Positions 41,002 through 48,991 of a stretch of 64,000 bases of DNA are shown piece after piece. Each line of letters opens with the position of its first letter. Position 1 is the first letter of the stretch. The notes under the pieces were generated by a model. It searched no databases. It saw nothing but the letters and a program-made list of their open reading frames with translations, and was not told where the DNA came from. The DNA comes from Pseudomonadota bacterium (lineage in GTDB: Bacteria; Pseudomonadota; Gammaproteobacteria; Steroidobacterales; GCA-2729495), in the NCBI GenBank assembly GCA_963205295.1, contig CAUJIY010000165.1, positions 1 through 64,000 of the forward strand, given 5' to 3'. A program made the position numbers and the translations under genes.

Positions 41002-42018
41002 TCAGGCGACTGAGGTGGAGGACCCCGGCTTCGCCACCGAAGCCTCGGGCGCGGACATCGCCAGCAGCGAACGCATGACCACGGTCTCGCTGAGCTGGTC
41101 GCCGGCCGGCACGCCTTCCCGCTGCGGCCACCGGCCGGCCGGGTTGAGGTACTGCAGGCGATGATTGCCGATGCTGATGACGTCGCCGTGGCGCAGGCGT
41201 CGCCGGGACATGGTTCTGGAGTTGATGCTGGTGCCGTTGGTGCTCTTCAGGTCGAGCAGCCAGTCGCCATCGTTGTTGCGGATGAGCAGGGCATGCTGGC
41301 GACTGACGAAGCGGCTGCGGATGCACAGGTCGCAATGCGGACCGCGACCGATCAGGACGCGCCCCTGGCCGAGCGGGAAGCGCTGCACCACATCCTGCCC
41401 CAGGGACAGCACCAGTTCGGGCGTTGCCGGCGGCACTTCCGGCGCTACGGCGGGCGGCGCAGTGACCGCAGCGAGTTCGAAACGCTGTCGCGTCAGCACG
41501 GCAACGGCTGCCATCCCTCGCGAATCGAGGACGCGAAGAAGCGCCGCGTTGCCGGTCAGCAGGAGCAGGGGCGGGCGTGCCAGGTCGGCAACATTGCGGG
41601 CGAGTTCGCACAGCGTTTCGAAAACCCTTGGACCGTACTCCTGCGCCTGATCGATGACGATGCAGACAGGGTCCTGCTGTTCCGACCCCTGGCGCAGCAC
41701 CACGGTCAGGAGCCGCAACAGGTCGTCCGAGGTCGATTCGAATGGCTCGAAGCCGAGATCCACGAGGATGGCCTCGAGGAATACGTGACTGCTGTCCGAT
41801 GGTGCCGGCGGCCGCGCCACGCGCAGGGCCGGTACTGTCCGCTCGAGGAAGCGGTCTGCTGCCAGCCGGACCTCGCCACGCGCCTCGCCCGTGACGACGG
41901 CGAATAGTCGTGAGGTCCGGCGACACTGTTCCAGGTAGCGGACGGCCTCTAGAATCCGCCAGGACAGCGTGGCGGGTTCTGCCATTTCGGTATCGCGGGT
42001 GGGAATGTCGGTGGTCAT
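41002..42018 (-). CDS. FHA-domain protein with degenerate ExeA/AAA_22-like N-terminal domain
   Basis: 338 residues from MTTDIPTRD (ATG 42018; ATG 42051 is an equal alternative, neither has a strong ribosome site). Residues 15-185 follow the ExeA/MshM ATPase plan: SWRILEAVRYLEQC, VVTGEARGEVRL where Walker A GxxGxGKT should be, and VCIVIDQAQE as Walker B. The Lys and Gly residues of the P-loop are lost, so ATP hydrolysis is unlikely. Residues 203-285 are an FHA phosphothreonine-binding domain: IGRGPHCDLCIRSRFVSRQHA and DLKSTNGTSIN. ExeA-type proteins serve secretion and pilus assembly; a link to Ser/Thr phosphorylation is inferred. The preceding intergenic stretch 40710-41001 holds a TAGAAT (complement of 40791-40796) that may serve the downstream repeat-protein gene, and nothing coding. 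Confidence 0.7.
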   Translation of the reverse strand: MTTDIPTRDTEMAEPATLSWRILEAVRYLEQCRRTSRLFAVVTGEARGEVRLAADRFLERTVPALRVARPPAPSDSSHVFLEAILVDLGFEPFESTSDDLLRLLTVVLRQGSEQQDPVCIVIDQAQEYGPRVFETLCELARNVADLARPPLLLLTGNAALLRVLDSRGMAAVAVLTRQRFELAAVTAPPAVAPEVPPATPELVLSLGQDVVQRFPLGQGRVLIGRGPHCDLCIRSRFVSRQHALLIRNNDGDWLLDLKSTNGTSINSRTMSRRRLRHGDVISIGNHRLQYLNPAGRWPQREGVPAGDQLSETVVMRSLLAMSAPEASVAKPGSSTSVA

Positions 42019-42126
42019 GTCGTGACGGCCCTGTCTTGTCGCGGGTTCCATGGCACGGCGCCAACGCACAGCGTGCAGACGCTGTGGTTTCCTGCGCAGT
42101 CTAGGAGCAGGCGATGCTTATGTAAA

Positions 42127-42142
42127 CGCTGTTGTGACAGCG
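42127..42142. promoter_or_regulatory. perfect inverted repeat between FHA gene and ccmA
   Basis: CGCTGT-TGTG-ACAGCG, perfect 6-bp arms, in the divergent gap. It could be an operator shared by the two directions. It is about 70 bases upstream of the ccmA promoter and about 110 bases upstream of the FHA start. Confidence 0.35.
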
Positions 42143-42198
42143 GCATTCAGGCACCAGGCACGTCGCGGCATGGAGATGCGAAGGTTTCGACAAACGTA

Positions 42199-42227
42199 TT
42201 GTTACTTACTGTTTTTATTGTTGTTAT
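42199..42227 (+). promoter_or_regulatory. ccmA promoter, AT-rich, leaderless geometry
   Basis: TTGTTA (42199-42204), 17 bases, TGTTAT (42222-42227); the -10 ends six bases before the ATG. The stretch is strongly AT-rich and has no Shine-Dalgarno sequence. Confidence 0.4.
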
Positions 42228-42233
42228 AGACCA

Positions 42234-42836
42234 ATGCTCGCCATCGAAGAGCTGACCGCCCGGCGTGGCGACCACTGGCTGTTCACGGACCTGCATTTCA
42301 GCGTGGGTGCCGGAGAGGCGTTGCTGTTGCGTGGCCCGAACGGCACGGGCAAGACCACGCTGCTGCGCATCCTGGCGGGTCTGACCCAACCTGAATCGGG
42401 CCGCGTTCGCTGGCAGGGAACCTCGCGCCAGGAAGCGCTGCGGGGACTGGCCGCCTATGCCGGGCACCAGCCCGGCCTCAGCGGCGACCTTACCGTCGGG
42501 CAGAACCTGCAGTTCTACGCAAGGCTCGACGGTTGGCAGGAGGACTGGTCGGCGCTCATCGACGCCCTCGCACTCGGCCGTTGCCGTGACCTGGAGGTCA
42601 GGCTGCTCTCGGCGGGGCAGAAGCGCCGCGCTGCCCTGGTGCGGGTACTTGCCAGCCGGCAGCCGGTCTGGTTGCTCGACGAACCATTCACGAATATCGA
42701 TGCCGACGGCCGCAGCCTCGTCGAAACCCGCATCGGCGACCATCTGGCTGCTGGCGGACTGGCCGTGATCGCCGTCCACGGCGAACTCGCACCGTCACGC
42801 GGGCTGGTCCGCTCCCTGGCGCTGGGAGGCAGCTGA
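42234..42836 (+). CDS. ccmA: heme exporter ATP-binding protein CcmA
   Basis: 200 residues. ATPase of the CcmAB(C)D transporter that releases holo-CcmE for cytochrome c maturation. Walker A GPNGTGKTTLLRILAGL, signature LSAGQKRRAALVRVL, Walker B VWLLDEPFTNID, and switch His in VHGEL. First gene of the complete ccm operon; ccmB follows after three bases. Confidence 0.95.
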   Translation: MLAIEELTARRGDHWLFTDLHFSVGAGEALLLRGPNGTGKTTLLRILAGLTQPESGRVRWQGTSRQEALRGLAAYAGHQPGLSGDLTVGQNLQFYARLDGWQEDWSALIDALALGRCRDLEVRLLSAGQKRRAALVRVLASRQPVWLLDEPFTNIDADGRSLVETRIGDHLAAGGLAVIAVHGELAPSRGLVRSLALGGS

Positions 42837-42839
42837 GCG

Positions 42840-43508
42840 ATGCGCCGGCTGATCCACGCCATCGTGCAACGGGAACTGCGCCTGGCCTGGCGGCGCTGGG
42901 GCGATGCGGCGACGCCGCTGCTGTTCTTCGCGCTGGTCGGCATCCTGTTTCCGCTCGCCCTGAGCCCGACGCCGCAGACGCTGCAGCTGCTCGGGCCGGC
43001 GGTACTCTGGGTGGCAGCGCTGCTCAGCACCCTGTTGTCGCTCAATGGCCTTTATCGGGCCGACGTCGACGACGGCACCATGGAGCAATTGCTGATCCGT
43101 CCCGAGCCGCTCACCATCGTGATGCTCGCGCGCAGCGTGAGTCACTGGCTCATCACCGGCGCACCACTGGTCGTGCTGGCCCCACTGGTCGGAATGGCCT
43201 ACTATCTGCCCGGTCAGGCGATCGTCGTGTTGTGCGTCACGCTGCTGCTCGGCACCCCAACGTTGTGTCTGCTCGGTGCCATTGGCGCTGCACTGACTGC
43301 TGGCCTGCGGCAGGCCTCGGGGCTGCTCGCCCTGCTCGTGTTGCCGATGATGTTGCCGGTGTTGATCTTCGGCGCGCGCGCCACCGACCTGGCGGTGGCG
43401 GGGCACGATCCGACAGGCATATTCTTCCTGCTGGGTGCGCTGTTGCTGCTCGCTCTCAGCCTGGCGCCGGTGGCGGCGGCTGCGGCCATCCGCATCGCAC
43501 TCGACTGA
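42840..43508 (+). CDS. ccmB: heme exporter membrane protein CcmB
   Basis: 222 residues, six hydrophobic helices. Begins IVQRELRLAWRRWGDAATPL, continues with FFALVGILFPLALSP, DDGTMEQLLIRPEPL and the TPTLCLLGAIGAALT region, all typical of CcmB. Membrane partner of CcmA. The gap to ccmC is about 50 bases. Confidence 0.95.
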   Translation: MRRLIHAIVQRELRLAWRRWGDAATPLLFFALVGILFPLALSPTPQTLQLLGPAVLWVAALLSTLLSLNGLYRADVDDGTMEQLLIRPEPLTIVMLARSVSHWLITGAPLVVLAPLVGMAYYLPGQAIVVLCVTLLLGTPTLCLLGAIGAALTAGLRQASGLLALLVLPMMLPVLIFGARATDLAVAGHDPTGIFFLLGALLLLALSLAPVAAAAAIRIALD

Positions 43509-43559
43509 GCGGCGGCAGCAGCGTCCGCAGCACTGCATTTGACGGAGCACGTCCAAGGT

Positions 43560-44324
43560 ATGGCCTCCTGGATGCCCGCCTGGTTGCACAGGCTCGCTTC
43601 ACCGCCGCATTTCTTCGGAGTCGCGGGCCGGCTGCGCCGCTGGCTCATGTGGCCGGCGCTCGTCTGCCTCGCGCTGGGCGCCTGGGGTGGGCTGGTGGTG
43701 GCGCCCGCTGACTACCAGCAGGGCGATGCCTTTCGCATCATCTATGTGCACGTACCTAGTGCGTACCTGTCGATGATGGTGTACATGGTGATGGCGACCG
43801 GGGCGGCCATCGGCCTGGTCTGGCGCATGAAACTTGCCCACGCGGTTGCAGCGGCGGCAGCGCCCGTCGGCGCCTCGTTCACGTTCCTGGCCCTGGTCAC
43901 CGGCGCGGTGTGGGGCCAGCCGATGTGGGGCACGTGGTGGGTCTGGGACGCGCGGCTGACCTCGGAGCTGATCCTGCTGTTCATCTACTTCGGTTACATG
44001 CTCCTGCGCGATGCATTCGACGATGTCGCCAGGGCGGATCGTGCGAGTGCCGTATTCGCGATCGTCGGTGTGATCAACGTACCGATCATCCACTACTCGG
44101 TGATCTGGTGGAACACACTGCACCAGGGCCCGACGATCTCCAAGTTCGACAACCCCTCGATCACCGCCGACATGCTCTGGCCGCTGCTGCTGATGATCCT
44201 CGGCTTCACGCTGTTCGCCTTCGCCGTTCTGACCGAACGGGTGCAGGCCGAAGTGCTGGAGCGCGAGCAGCAGGCACGCTGGGCCCAGGAACTTGTCGGC
44301 GGGGTCGCCGGTCCGGGATCATGA
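43560..44324 (+). CDS. ccmC: heme transporter/handling protein CcmC
   Basis: 254 residues from ATG 43560; a TTG at 43539 and an ATG at 43572 are alternatives. Loads heme onto CcmE at the periplasmic face. The WWD domain is GTWWVWDARLTSELILLF; heme-ligand His residues occur in FRIIYVHVPSAYLS and WWNTLHQGPTISK. Six membrane helices. It overlaps ccmD by 4 bases (ATGA). Confidence 0.95.
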   Translation: MASWMPAWLHRLASPPHFFGVAGRLRRWLMWPALVCLALGAWGGLVVAPADYQQGDAFRIIYVHVPSAYLSMMVYMVMATGAAIGLVWRMKLAHAVAAAAAPVGASFTFLALVTGAVWGQPMWGTWWVWDARLTSELILLFIYFGYMLLRDAFDDVARADRASAVFAIVGVINVPIIHYSVIWWNTLHQGPTISKFDNPSITADMLWPLLLMILGFTLFAFAVLTERVQAEVLEREQQARWAQELVGGVAGPGS

Positions 44325-44497
44325 CGATGACCGATTTTCTCGACATGGGTGGCTATGCGCTCTGGGTCTGGAGCGCCTATGGCCTGACGGTGCTGGTGAT
44401 GCTCGCCAACGTGATCCTCGCCCGCAGCCGCCTGCGCCGATCGACGGCACGGCTGCGCGCCCGGGCAGGCCGACTGGCAAGGAGTGCGACGCGATGA
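44321..44497 (+). CDS. ccmD: heme exporter small subunit CcmD
   Basis: 58 residues, only visible as the tail of a longer ORF in the track. MTDFLDMGGYALWVWSAYG and one membrane helix (LTVLVMLANVILA) followed by a basic tail are the CcmD pattern. Needed to release holo-CcmE from CcmABC. Four-base overlaps on both sides with ccmC and ccmE. Confidence 0.92.
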   Translation: MTMTDFLDMGGYALWVWSAYGLTVLVMLANVILARSRLRRSTARLRARAGRLARSATR

Positions 44498-44949
44498 CAG
44501 CGCGACAGCAACGGATGATGGTCGTCGGCCTGGTGCTCGCCGGGGTTGCTGCGGCAGCGATCCTCGGGCTGCGGGCCTTCGACGAGAACATGCTCTATTT
44601 CTACAGCCCGAGCCAGATCGCTGCGGGCGAAGCGCCGACAGGACGCAAGATCCGCCTCGGCGGACTCGTCACCCACGGCAGCGTTACCCGGACCCCCGGT
44701 GAACTGGCCGTGCATTTCACGGTGACCGACAACCGGGAGAGCATGGCCGTCACCTATGCGGGTGTACTGCCGGACCTGTTCCGCGAAGGGCAGGGGGTCA
44801 TCGCGCACGGTATCGTCGGGCCGGACAGAACCTTTGTCGCCGACGAGGTGCTCGCCAAGCACGACGAGAATTACATGCCGCCCGAGGTCGCCGACTCGCT
44901 CCAGGCCCAGGGCCATCCGGGCGGCGCGGCGCCGGCGGGCATGCCCTGA
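44494..44949 (+). CDS. ccmE: heme chaperone CcmE
   Basis: 151 residues. N-terminal membrane anchor (MVVGLVLAGVAAAAILGL) and periplasmic OB-fold. The covalent heme ligand His is in VLAKHDENYMPPEV; earlier words MLYFYSPSQIAAGEAP and KIRLGGLVTHGSV are conserved. The C-terminal tail is Gly/Ala/Pro-rich. Starts within the ccmD stop. Confidence 0.96.
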   Translation: MTARQQRMMVVGLVLAGVAAAAILGLRAFDENMLYFYSPSQIAAGEAPTGRKIRLGGLVTHGSVTRTPGELAVHFTVTDNRESMAVTYAGVLPDLFREGQGVIAHGIVGPDRTFVADEVLAKHDENYMPPEVADSLQAQGHPGGAAPAGMP

Positions 44950-44959
44950 GGGCTGCACC

Positions 44960-46915
44960 ATGACCCCTGAATTCGGCCAGTTGTGCCTGGTCCTGGCGCT
45001 GTGCCTGGCAGTCGTGCAGGCGGTGTTCCCGCTCGCCGGTGCCCAGACAGGGCGCAACGCGTGGATGGCGGTGGCCGTGCCCGCGGCCGCCGGCCAGGCG
45101 GTGTTTGCCCTCGGGGCGTTCGCCGCGCTCGCCTGGTCGTTCCTCACCAGCGATTTCACGGTCGCCTACGTAGCCACGCACTCGAACACGGCGCTGCCGG
45201 CGTTCTATCGCTTTGCCGCCGTATGGGGCGGGCACGAAGGCTCGCTGCTGCTCTGGATCGTGCTGCTGTCGCTGTGGACGGCCGCAGTCGCGGCCTTCAG
45301 CCGCGGCCTGCCGCGTGAGTTCTCGGCGCGGGTGATCGGCGTCATCGGCTGCGTCAGTGCGGGTTTCATCCTCTTCGTGCTGCTGACTTCCAATCCGTTC
45401 CTGCGCCTGTGGCCGGCTCCGCTCGATGGCAACGACCTCAATCCGCTGCTGCAGGATCCGGCGATGGCCTTGCATCCGCCGCTACTCTACACCGGCTACG
45501 TCGGCTTCTCGGTGGCCTTCGCTTTCGCGGTCGCCGCCATGCTTGCCGGGCGCATCGACCAGCAATGGGCCCGCTGGGCACGCCCGTGGACGACCGCAGC
45601 CTGGGCGTTCCTGACACTGGGAATCGCGCTCGGCAGCTGGTGGGCCTATTACGAGCTCGGCTGGGGCGGCTGGTGGTTCTGGGATCCGGTGGAAAACGCG
45701 TCGTTCATGCCGTGGCTGGTCGGCACCGCCCTCATCCATTCGCTCGCGGTGACGGAGAAGCGCGGCCTGTTCAAGAGCTCGACGCTGCTGCTGGCGATCG
45801 GCGCGTTCTCGCTGAGCCTGCTCGGCACCTTCCTGGTGCGCTCGGGCGTGCTGGTCTCGGTGCACGCCTTTGCCTCCGATCCGGCGCGCGGCCTGTTCAT
45901 CCTCGGTTACCTGGCGACGGTGATCGGGGCAGCGCTCGTGCTCTACGCCTGGCGCGCGCCGCGGCTCGATCGTGCCATCGGTTTCAAGGCATTTTCGCGC
46001 GAGACTTTCCTGCTGGTGAACAACCTGCTCCTGTGCATCGCCGCCGGGCTGATCCTGCTCGGTACGCTTTACCCGTTGTTACTCGACGCGTTGAACAAGG
46101 GCAAGATCTCGGTCGGTCCGCCGTACTTCGAATCCGTGTTCCTGATCCCGATGCTGCCGCTGCTATTGGCCGTCGGCGTCGGCATGCATACGGCCTGGCG
46201 TGCTGCCGACGCCGGCGTCGTTGCCCGGCGTCTGCGCTGGCCTGCGCTGGTGGCCGTGCTCGCCGGCATCGGCGTGCCGTGGCTCGTGTACGGCGGCGGT
46301 TCGGTCCTGACGGCGGTCGGCGTGGCGGCGGGTACCTGGCTCGTGCTGACGTCATTGCTCGATCCGGCGCTGCGCCTGGCTGGTGCCGGTGCCCGCCTGA
46401 CGCGGGGAGCAGTCGGCATGCAGGTCGCCCATCTCGGCCTCGGCCTGAGCGTGCTCGGCATCGTCATCACCTCGAGCCACAGCATCGTGACCGACCAGCG
46501 CATCGCCCCCGGCGAGACGCTGCGCCTCGGTGAGTATGCGCTGACGTTTCGCGGCACGACCCACGTCGAGGGCCCGAACTACGTCGCCGAGCGCGGTGAG
46601 ATGGCACTGACGCGGGCCGGCCAGACCGTGGCGGTCGTCTACCCCGAGAAACGCACCTACCACGTGCGCCAGTCGCCCATGACCGAAGCGGGCATCGACG
46701 CGCGCTGGCACCGCGACCTGTTCGTTGCGCTCGGCGACGAGCTCGGCGAGGGCGCATGGAGCGTGCGCCTGCAGTACAAGCCGATGGTGCGCTTCATCTG
46801 GTTCGGCGCGCTGGTCATGGCCTGCGGCGGCCTGCTGGCCATCTCGGACAAGCGCTACCGGGCGGCGGTGCGCCAGGGTGCGACCGAACCCGCCGCCACG
46901 CGCGCACGGGCCTGA
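44960..46915 (+). CDS. ccmF: heme lyase CcmF
   Basis: 651 residues, about 15 membrane helices. Attaches heme to apocytochrome c. The WWD domain is GGWWFWDPVENASFMPWL; conserved His residues lie in WGGHEGSLLLW, SVHAFASDPARG and other periplasmic loops. ATG 44960 opens the conserved MTPEFGQLCL region; the track ORF starts in the wrong place. Same operon, 10 bases after ccmE. Confidence 0.96.
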   Translation: MTPEFGQLCLVLALCLAVVQAVFPLAGAQTGRNAWMAVAVPAAAGQAVFALGAFAALAWSFLTSDFTVAYVATHSNTALPAFYRFAAVWGGHEGSLLLWIVLLSLWTAAVAAFSRGLPREFSARVIGVIGCVSAGFILFVLLTSNPFLRLWPAPLDGNDLNPLLQDPAMALHPPLLYTGYVGFSVAFAFAVAAMLAGRIDQQWARWARPWTTAAWAFLTLGIALGSWWAYYELGWGGWWFWDPVENASFMPWLVGTALIHSLAVTEKRGLFKSSTLLLAIGAFSLSLLGTFLVRSGVLVSVHAFASDPARGLFILGYLATVIGAALVLYAWRAPRLDRAIGFKAFSRETFLLVNNLLLCIAAGLILLGTLYPLLLDALNKGKISVGPPYFESVFLIPMLPLLLAVGVGMHTAWRAADAGVVARRLRWPALVAVLAGIGVPWLVYGGGSVLTAVGVAAGTWLVLTSLLDPALRLAGAGARLTRGAVGMQVAHLGLGLSVLGIVITSSHSIVTDQRIAPGETLRLGEYALTFRGTTHVEGPNYVAERGEMALTRAGQTVAVVYPEKRTYHVRQSPMTEAGIDARWHRDLFVALGDELGEGAWSVRLQYKPMVRFIWFGALVMACGGLLAISDKRYRAAVRQGATEPAATRARA

Positions 46916-46949
46916 GCGGCCCGCCCGACACCGTCCGGAATCCCCAGGC

Positions 46950-47486
46950 ATGCTGCGATATCTCCTGCCGATCGTCGCGCTCGCGGCACTCGTCGTGCTG
47001 CTTGCCGTCGGTCTGCGCCGCGACCCCGGTTTTGTGCCATCGCCGCTGATCGGCCGCCAGGCGCCGGCGTTCTCGCTGCCGCGCCTCGACGACCCTTCCC
47101 GCCAGCTCGACCTCACCGACCTGGCCGGCGACGTGGCGCTGCTCAACGTCTGGGCCACCTGGTGCGGGGGCTGTCGCCAGGAGCATCCTTTCCTGATGCA
47201 ACTCGCCGCCGGGCGCCAGATCCGGATCTTCGGTCTGAACTGGAAGGACGACCCGGTCCTCGCCACCCGCTGGCTCGCCGATCTCGGCAATCCCTACGTG
47301 GCCGTTGGCGTCGACCAGGACGGTCGTGCGGCGATCGACTGGGGCGTATACGGCGCACCCGAGACCTTCCTCGTCGATGCCACCGGGCGCGTGCTGTACA
47401 AGCACATCGCCCCGCTGACAGCCGAGGTCTGGGCGGCAGAGTTCGTGCCGCGCATCGCCGCCAGCCGTGCCGGACGCGTGCCATGA
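46950..47486 (+). CDS. ccmG: thiol:disulfide oxidoreductase CcmG/DsbE
   Basis: 178 residues. N-terminal membrane anchor, then a periplasmic thioredoxin fold. The redox motif is WATWCGGCRQEHP, slightly unusual because WCxTC is more common. GVYGAPETFLVDATG contains the cis-Pro loop, and PAFSLPRLDD is the usual entry to the fold. Reduces apocytochrome or CcmH. Overlaps ccmH by 4 bases. Confidence 0.94.
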   Translation: MLRYLLPIVALAALVVLLAVGLRRDPGFVPSPLIGRQAPAFSLPRLDDPSRQLDLTDLAGDVALLNVWATWCGGCRQEHPFLMQLAAGRQIRIFGLNWKDDPVLATRWLADLGNPYVAVGVDQDGRAAIDWGVYGAPETFLVDATGRVLYKHIAPLTAEVWAAEFVPRIAASRAGRVP

Positions 47487-47926
47487 CCCTGCGCCCGCTC
47501 CTGCTGGCGTGCCTGCTCGCCTGCGCGTGGCCTGCCGCCGCCATCGACACCGAACCGCCGTTCGCGGACCAGCAGCGCGAGGCGTTGTATCAGCGGCTCA
47601 TCCACGAGGTGCGCTGCCTGGTATGCCAGAACCAGACGGTGGGCGATTCGACGGCACCGCTCGCCGCCGACCTGCGCCGCGAAATCCGCCGCCTGGTCGA
47701 GGAGGGCAGGAGCGAGGCCGAAATCGAGGATTTCCTGCTCACCCGCTACGGCGATTTCGTGCTGTACCGCCCGCGCTTCCGGGCCGGAACGGCCGTGCTG
47801 TGGCTGGCGCCTGTCCTGCTGCTGGCGCTCGCCGGCACGACGCTGGCCGTGGTCATCCGCCGCCGCCGGCGCCTGCCGAGCGACGTCGATGCCGACGAGG
47901 GCGCTTCACCCGAGGTGCGTGGGTGA
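47483..47926 (+). CDS. ccmH: cytochrome c maturation protein CcmH
   Basis: 147 residues. Signal peptide (LLLACLLACAWPAAA), then the redox motif RCLVCQNQTVGDS, DLRREIRRLVEEGRSEAEI, LLTRYGDFVLYRP, and one C-terminal membrane helix with a basic tail. Keeps the apocytochrome CxxCH reduced. Overlaps ccmI by 4 bases. Confidence 0.95.
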   Translation: MTLRPLLLACLLACAWPAAAIDTEPPFADQQREALYQRLIHEVRCLVCQNQTVGDSTAPLAADLRREIRRLVEEGRSEAEIEDFLLTRYGDFVLYRPRFRAGTAVLWLAPVLLLALAGTTLAVVIRRRRRLPSDVDADEGASPEVRG

Positions 47927-48930
47927 CACTGGCTGTATTCATCGGCCTCGCCGTCGGCATGACGCTCGCAGCGGTCGCGATTGCCGTCGTGCCACTGCTA
48001 CGCGGGCGCGGCACCGCGGCGCCGGTTGCTGCGCTGACCTGCGCGCTCGCCATCCCCGCGGCGGCGGTGCTCCTCTACGTCGCGGCCAGCAATTTTCCGT
48101 GGCGTGCCGCCGCAGCGGTCATCGGCCCGCCCGGGACCGCCGCGGGCACCGAGAACCCGGCGATCCTTGCTCTACGACAACAGGCCGAGGCCGCCACCCC
48201 CGGCGACGCCGCGCCCTGGGCCGCGCTTGCCGACGCCTACCTTGCCGAGGAACGATTCACCGACGCCGTTGCGGCGTATCGTCGCGCGCTGGCAGCGAAC
48301 GGCAGTGACGATGGGCTGCGCCTCGCCCTGGCCGAAGCGCTCATCCTCGAGGACGGCAGCGTGGTGCCCGAGGAGGCCAGCCGCCTGCTGGACGACGTGC
48401 TGATCAGGGATCCGGCCAATCCGAAGGCCCTCTGGTACGGGGCCCTGGCGGCGCTGGCCCACGGCGATACCGCGAGTGCGCGCATGCGTTTTTCGCAACT
48501 GCTCGCACTGTCGCCACCGCCCGAGGTCCGCAGCGTCATCGAACGCCAGCTGTCGACGCTCGGCGACGGTCCGCCCGTGCCCGCGCGTAGCGCCGCCATT
48601 GCGGTGCGCGTCAGCATCAGCACTGCTCTGGCAAACCGCGTGCCGCCCGGTGCCGTGCTGTTTCTCATCGCCCGCACGACCGATGCGCGCGGCCCGCCCG
48701 TGGCGGTCATCCGACGCGCCGCGCCGGTCCTGCCACTCGATCTCGAACTGAGCGACAGCGACCGCATGGCCGCGGGGCCCGGACTGGCCGATCACCAGAG
48801 CCTGCAGCTGACTGCGCGCCTCGACAGCGACGGCGATGCCAGCGCGGCACCCGGCGATGTGTTCGGCGAAGCTACCTGGCAGCCGGCAGCCGGGCGGATC
48901 GACCTCGTCATCGACCAGGTCACGCCGTGA
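47923..48930 (+). CDS. ccmI: TPR-containing cytochrome c maturation protein CcmI
   Basis: 335 residues with a GTG start overlapping ccmH (GTGA). Two N-terminal membrane helices, TPR-like helices at about 80-180 (PWAALADAYLAEERFTDAVA, ALWYGALAALAHGD) and a C-terminal domain from about 215 (RVSISTALANRVPPGAVLFL). Chaperone that binds the apocytochrome C-terminus and hands it to CcmFH. Ends the ccm operon. Confidence 0.9.
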   Translation: MTLAVFIGLAVGMTLAAVAIAVVPLLRGRGTAAPVAALTCALAIPAAAVLLYVAASNFPWRAAAAVIGPPGTAAGTENPAILALRQQAEAATPGDAAPWAALADAYLAEERFTDAVAAYRRALAANGSDDGLRLALAEALILEDGSVVPEEASRLLDDVLIRDPANPKALWYGALAALAHGDTASARMRFSQLLALSPPPEVRSVIERQLSTLGDGPPVPARSAAIAVRVSISTALANRVPPGAVLFLIARTTDARGPPVAVIRRAAPVLPLDLELSDSDRMAAGPGLADHQSLQLTARLDSDGDASAAPGDVFGEATWQPAAGRIDLVIDQVTP

Positions 48931-48932
48931 AG

Positions 48933-48963
48933 CGTGGACCCGGCGATCGACCACGGATTTTTT
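48933..48963 (+). terminator. weak terminator-like hairpin after ccmI
   Basis: CGTGG ... CCACG (5-bp stem, 13-base loop) directly after the ccmI stop, followed by GATTTTTT. The stem is short, so efficiency is doubtful. It separates the ccm operon from the malic enzyme gene. Confidence 0.35.
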
Positions 48964-48991
48964 CGTGCGCCACGGACCAGCGACGGAGACC

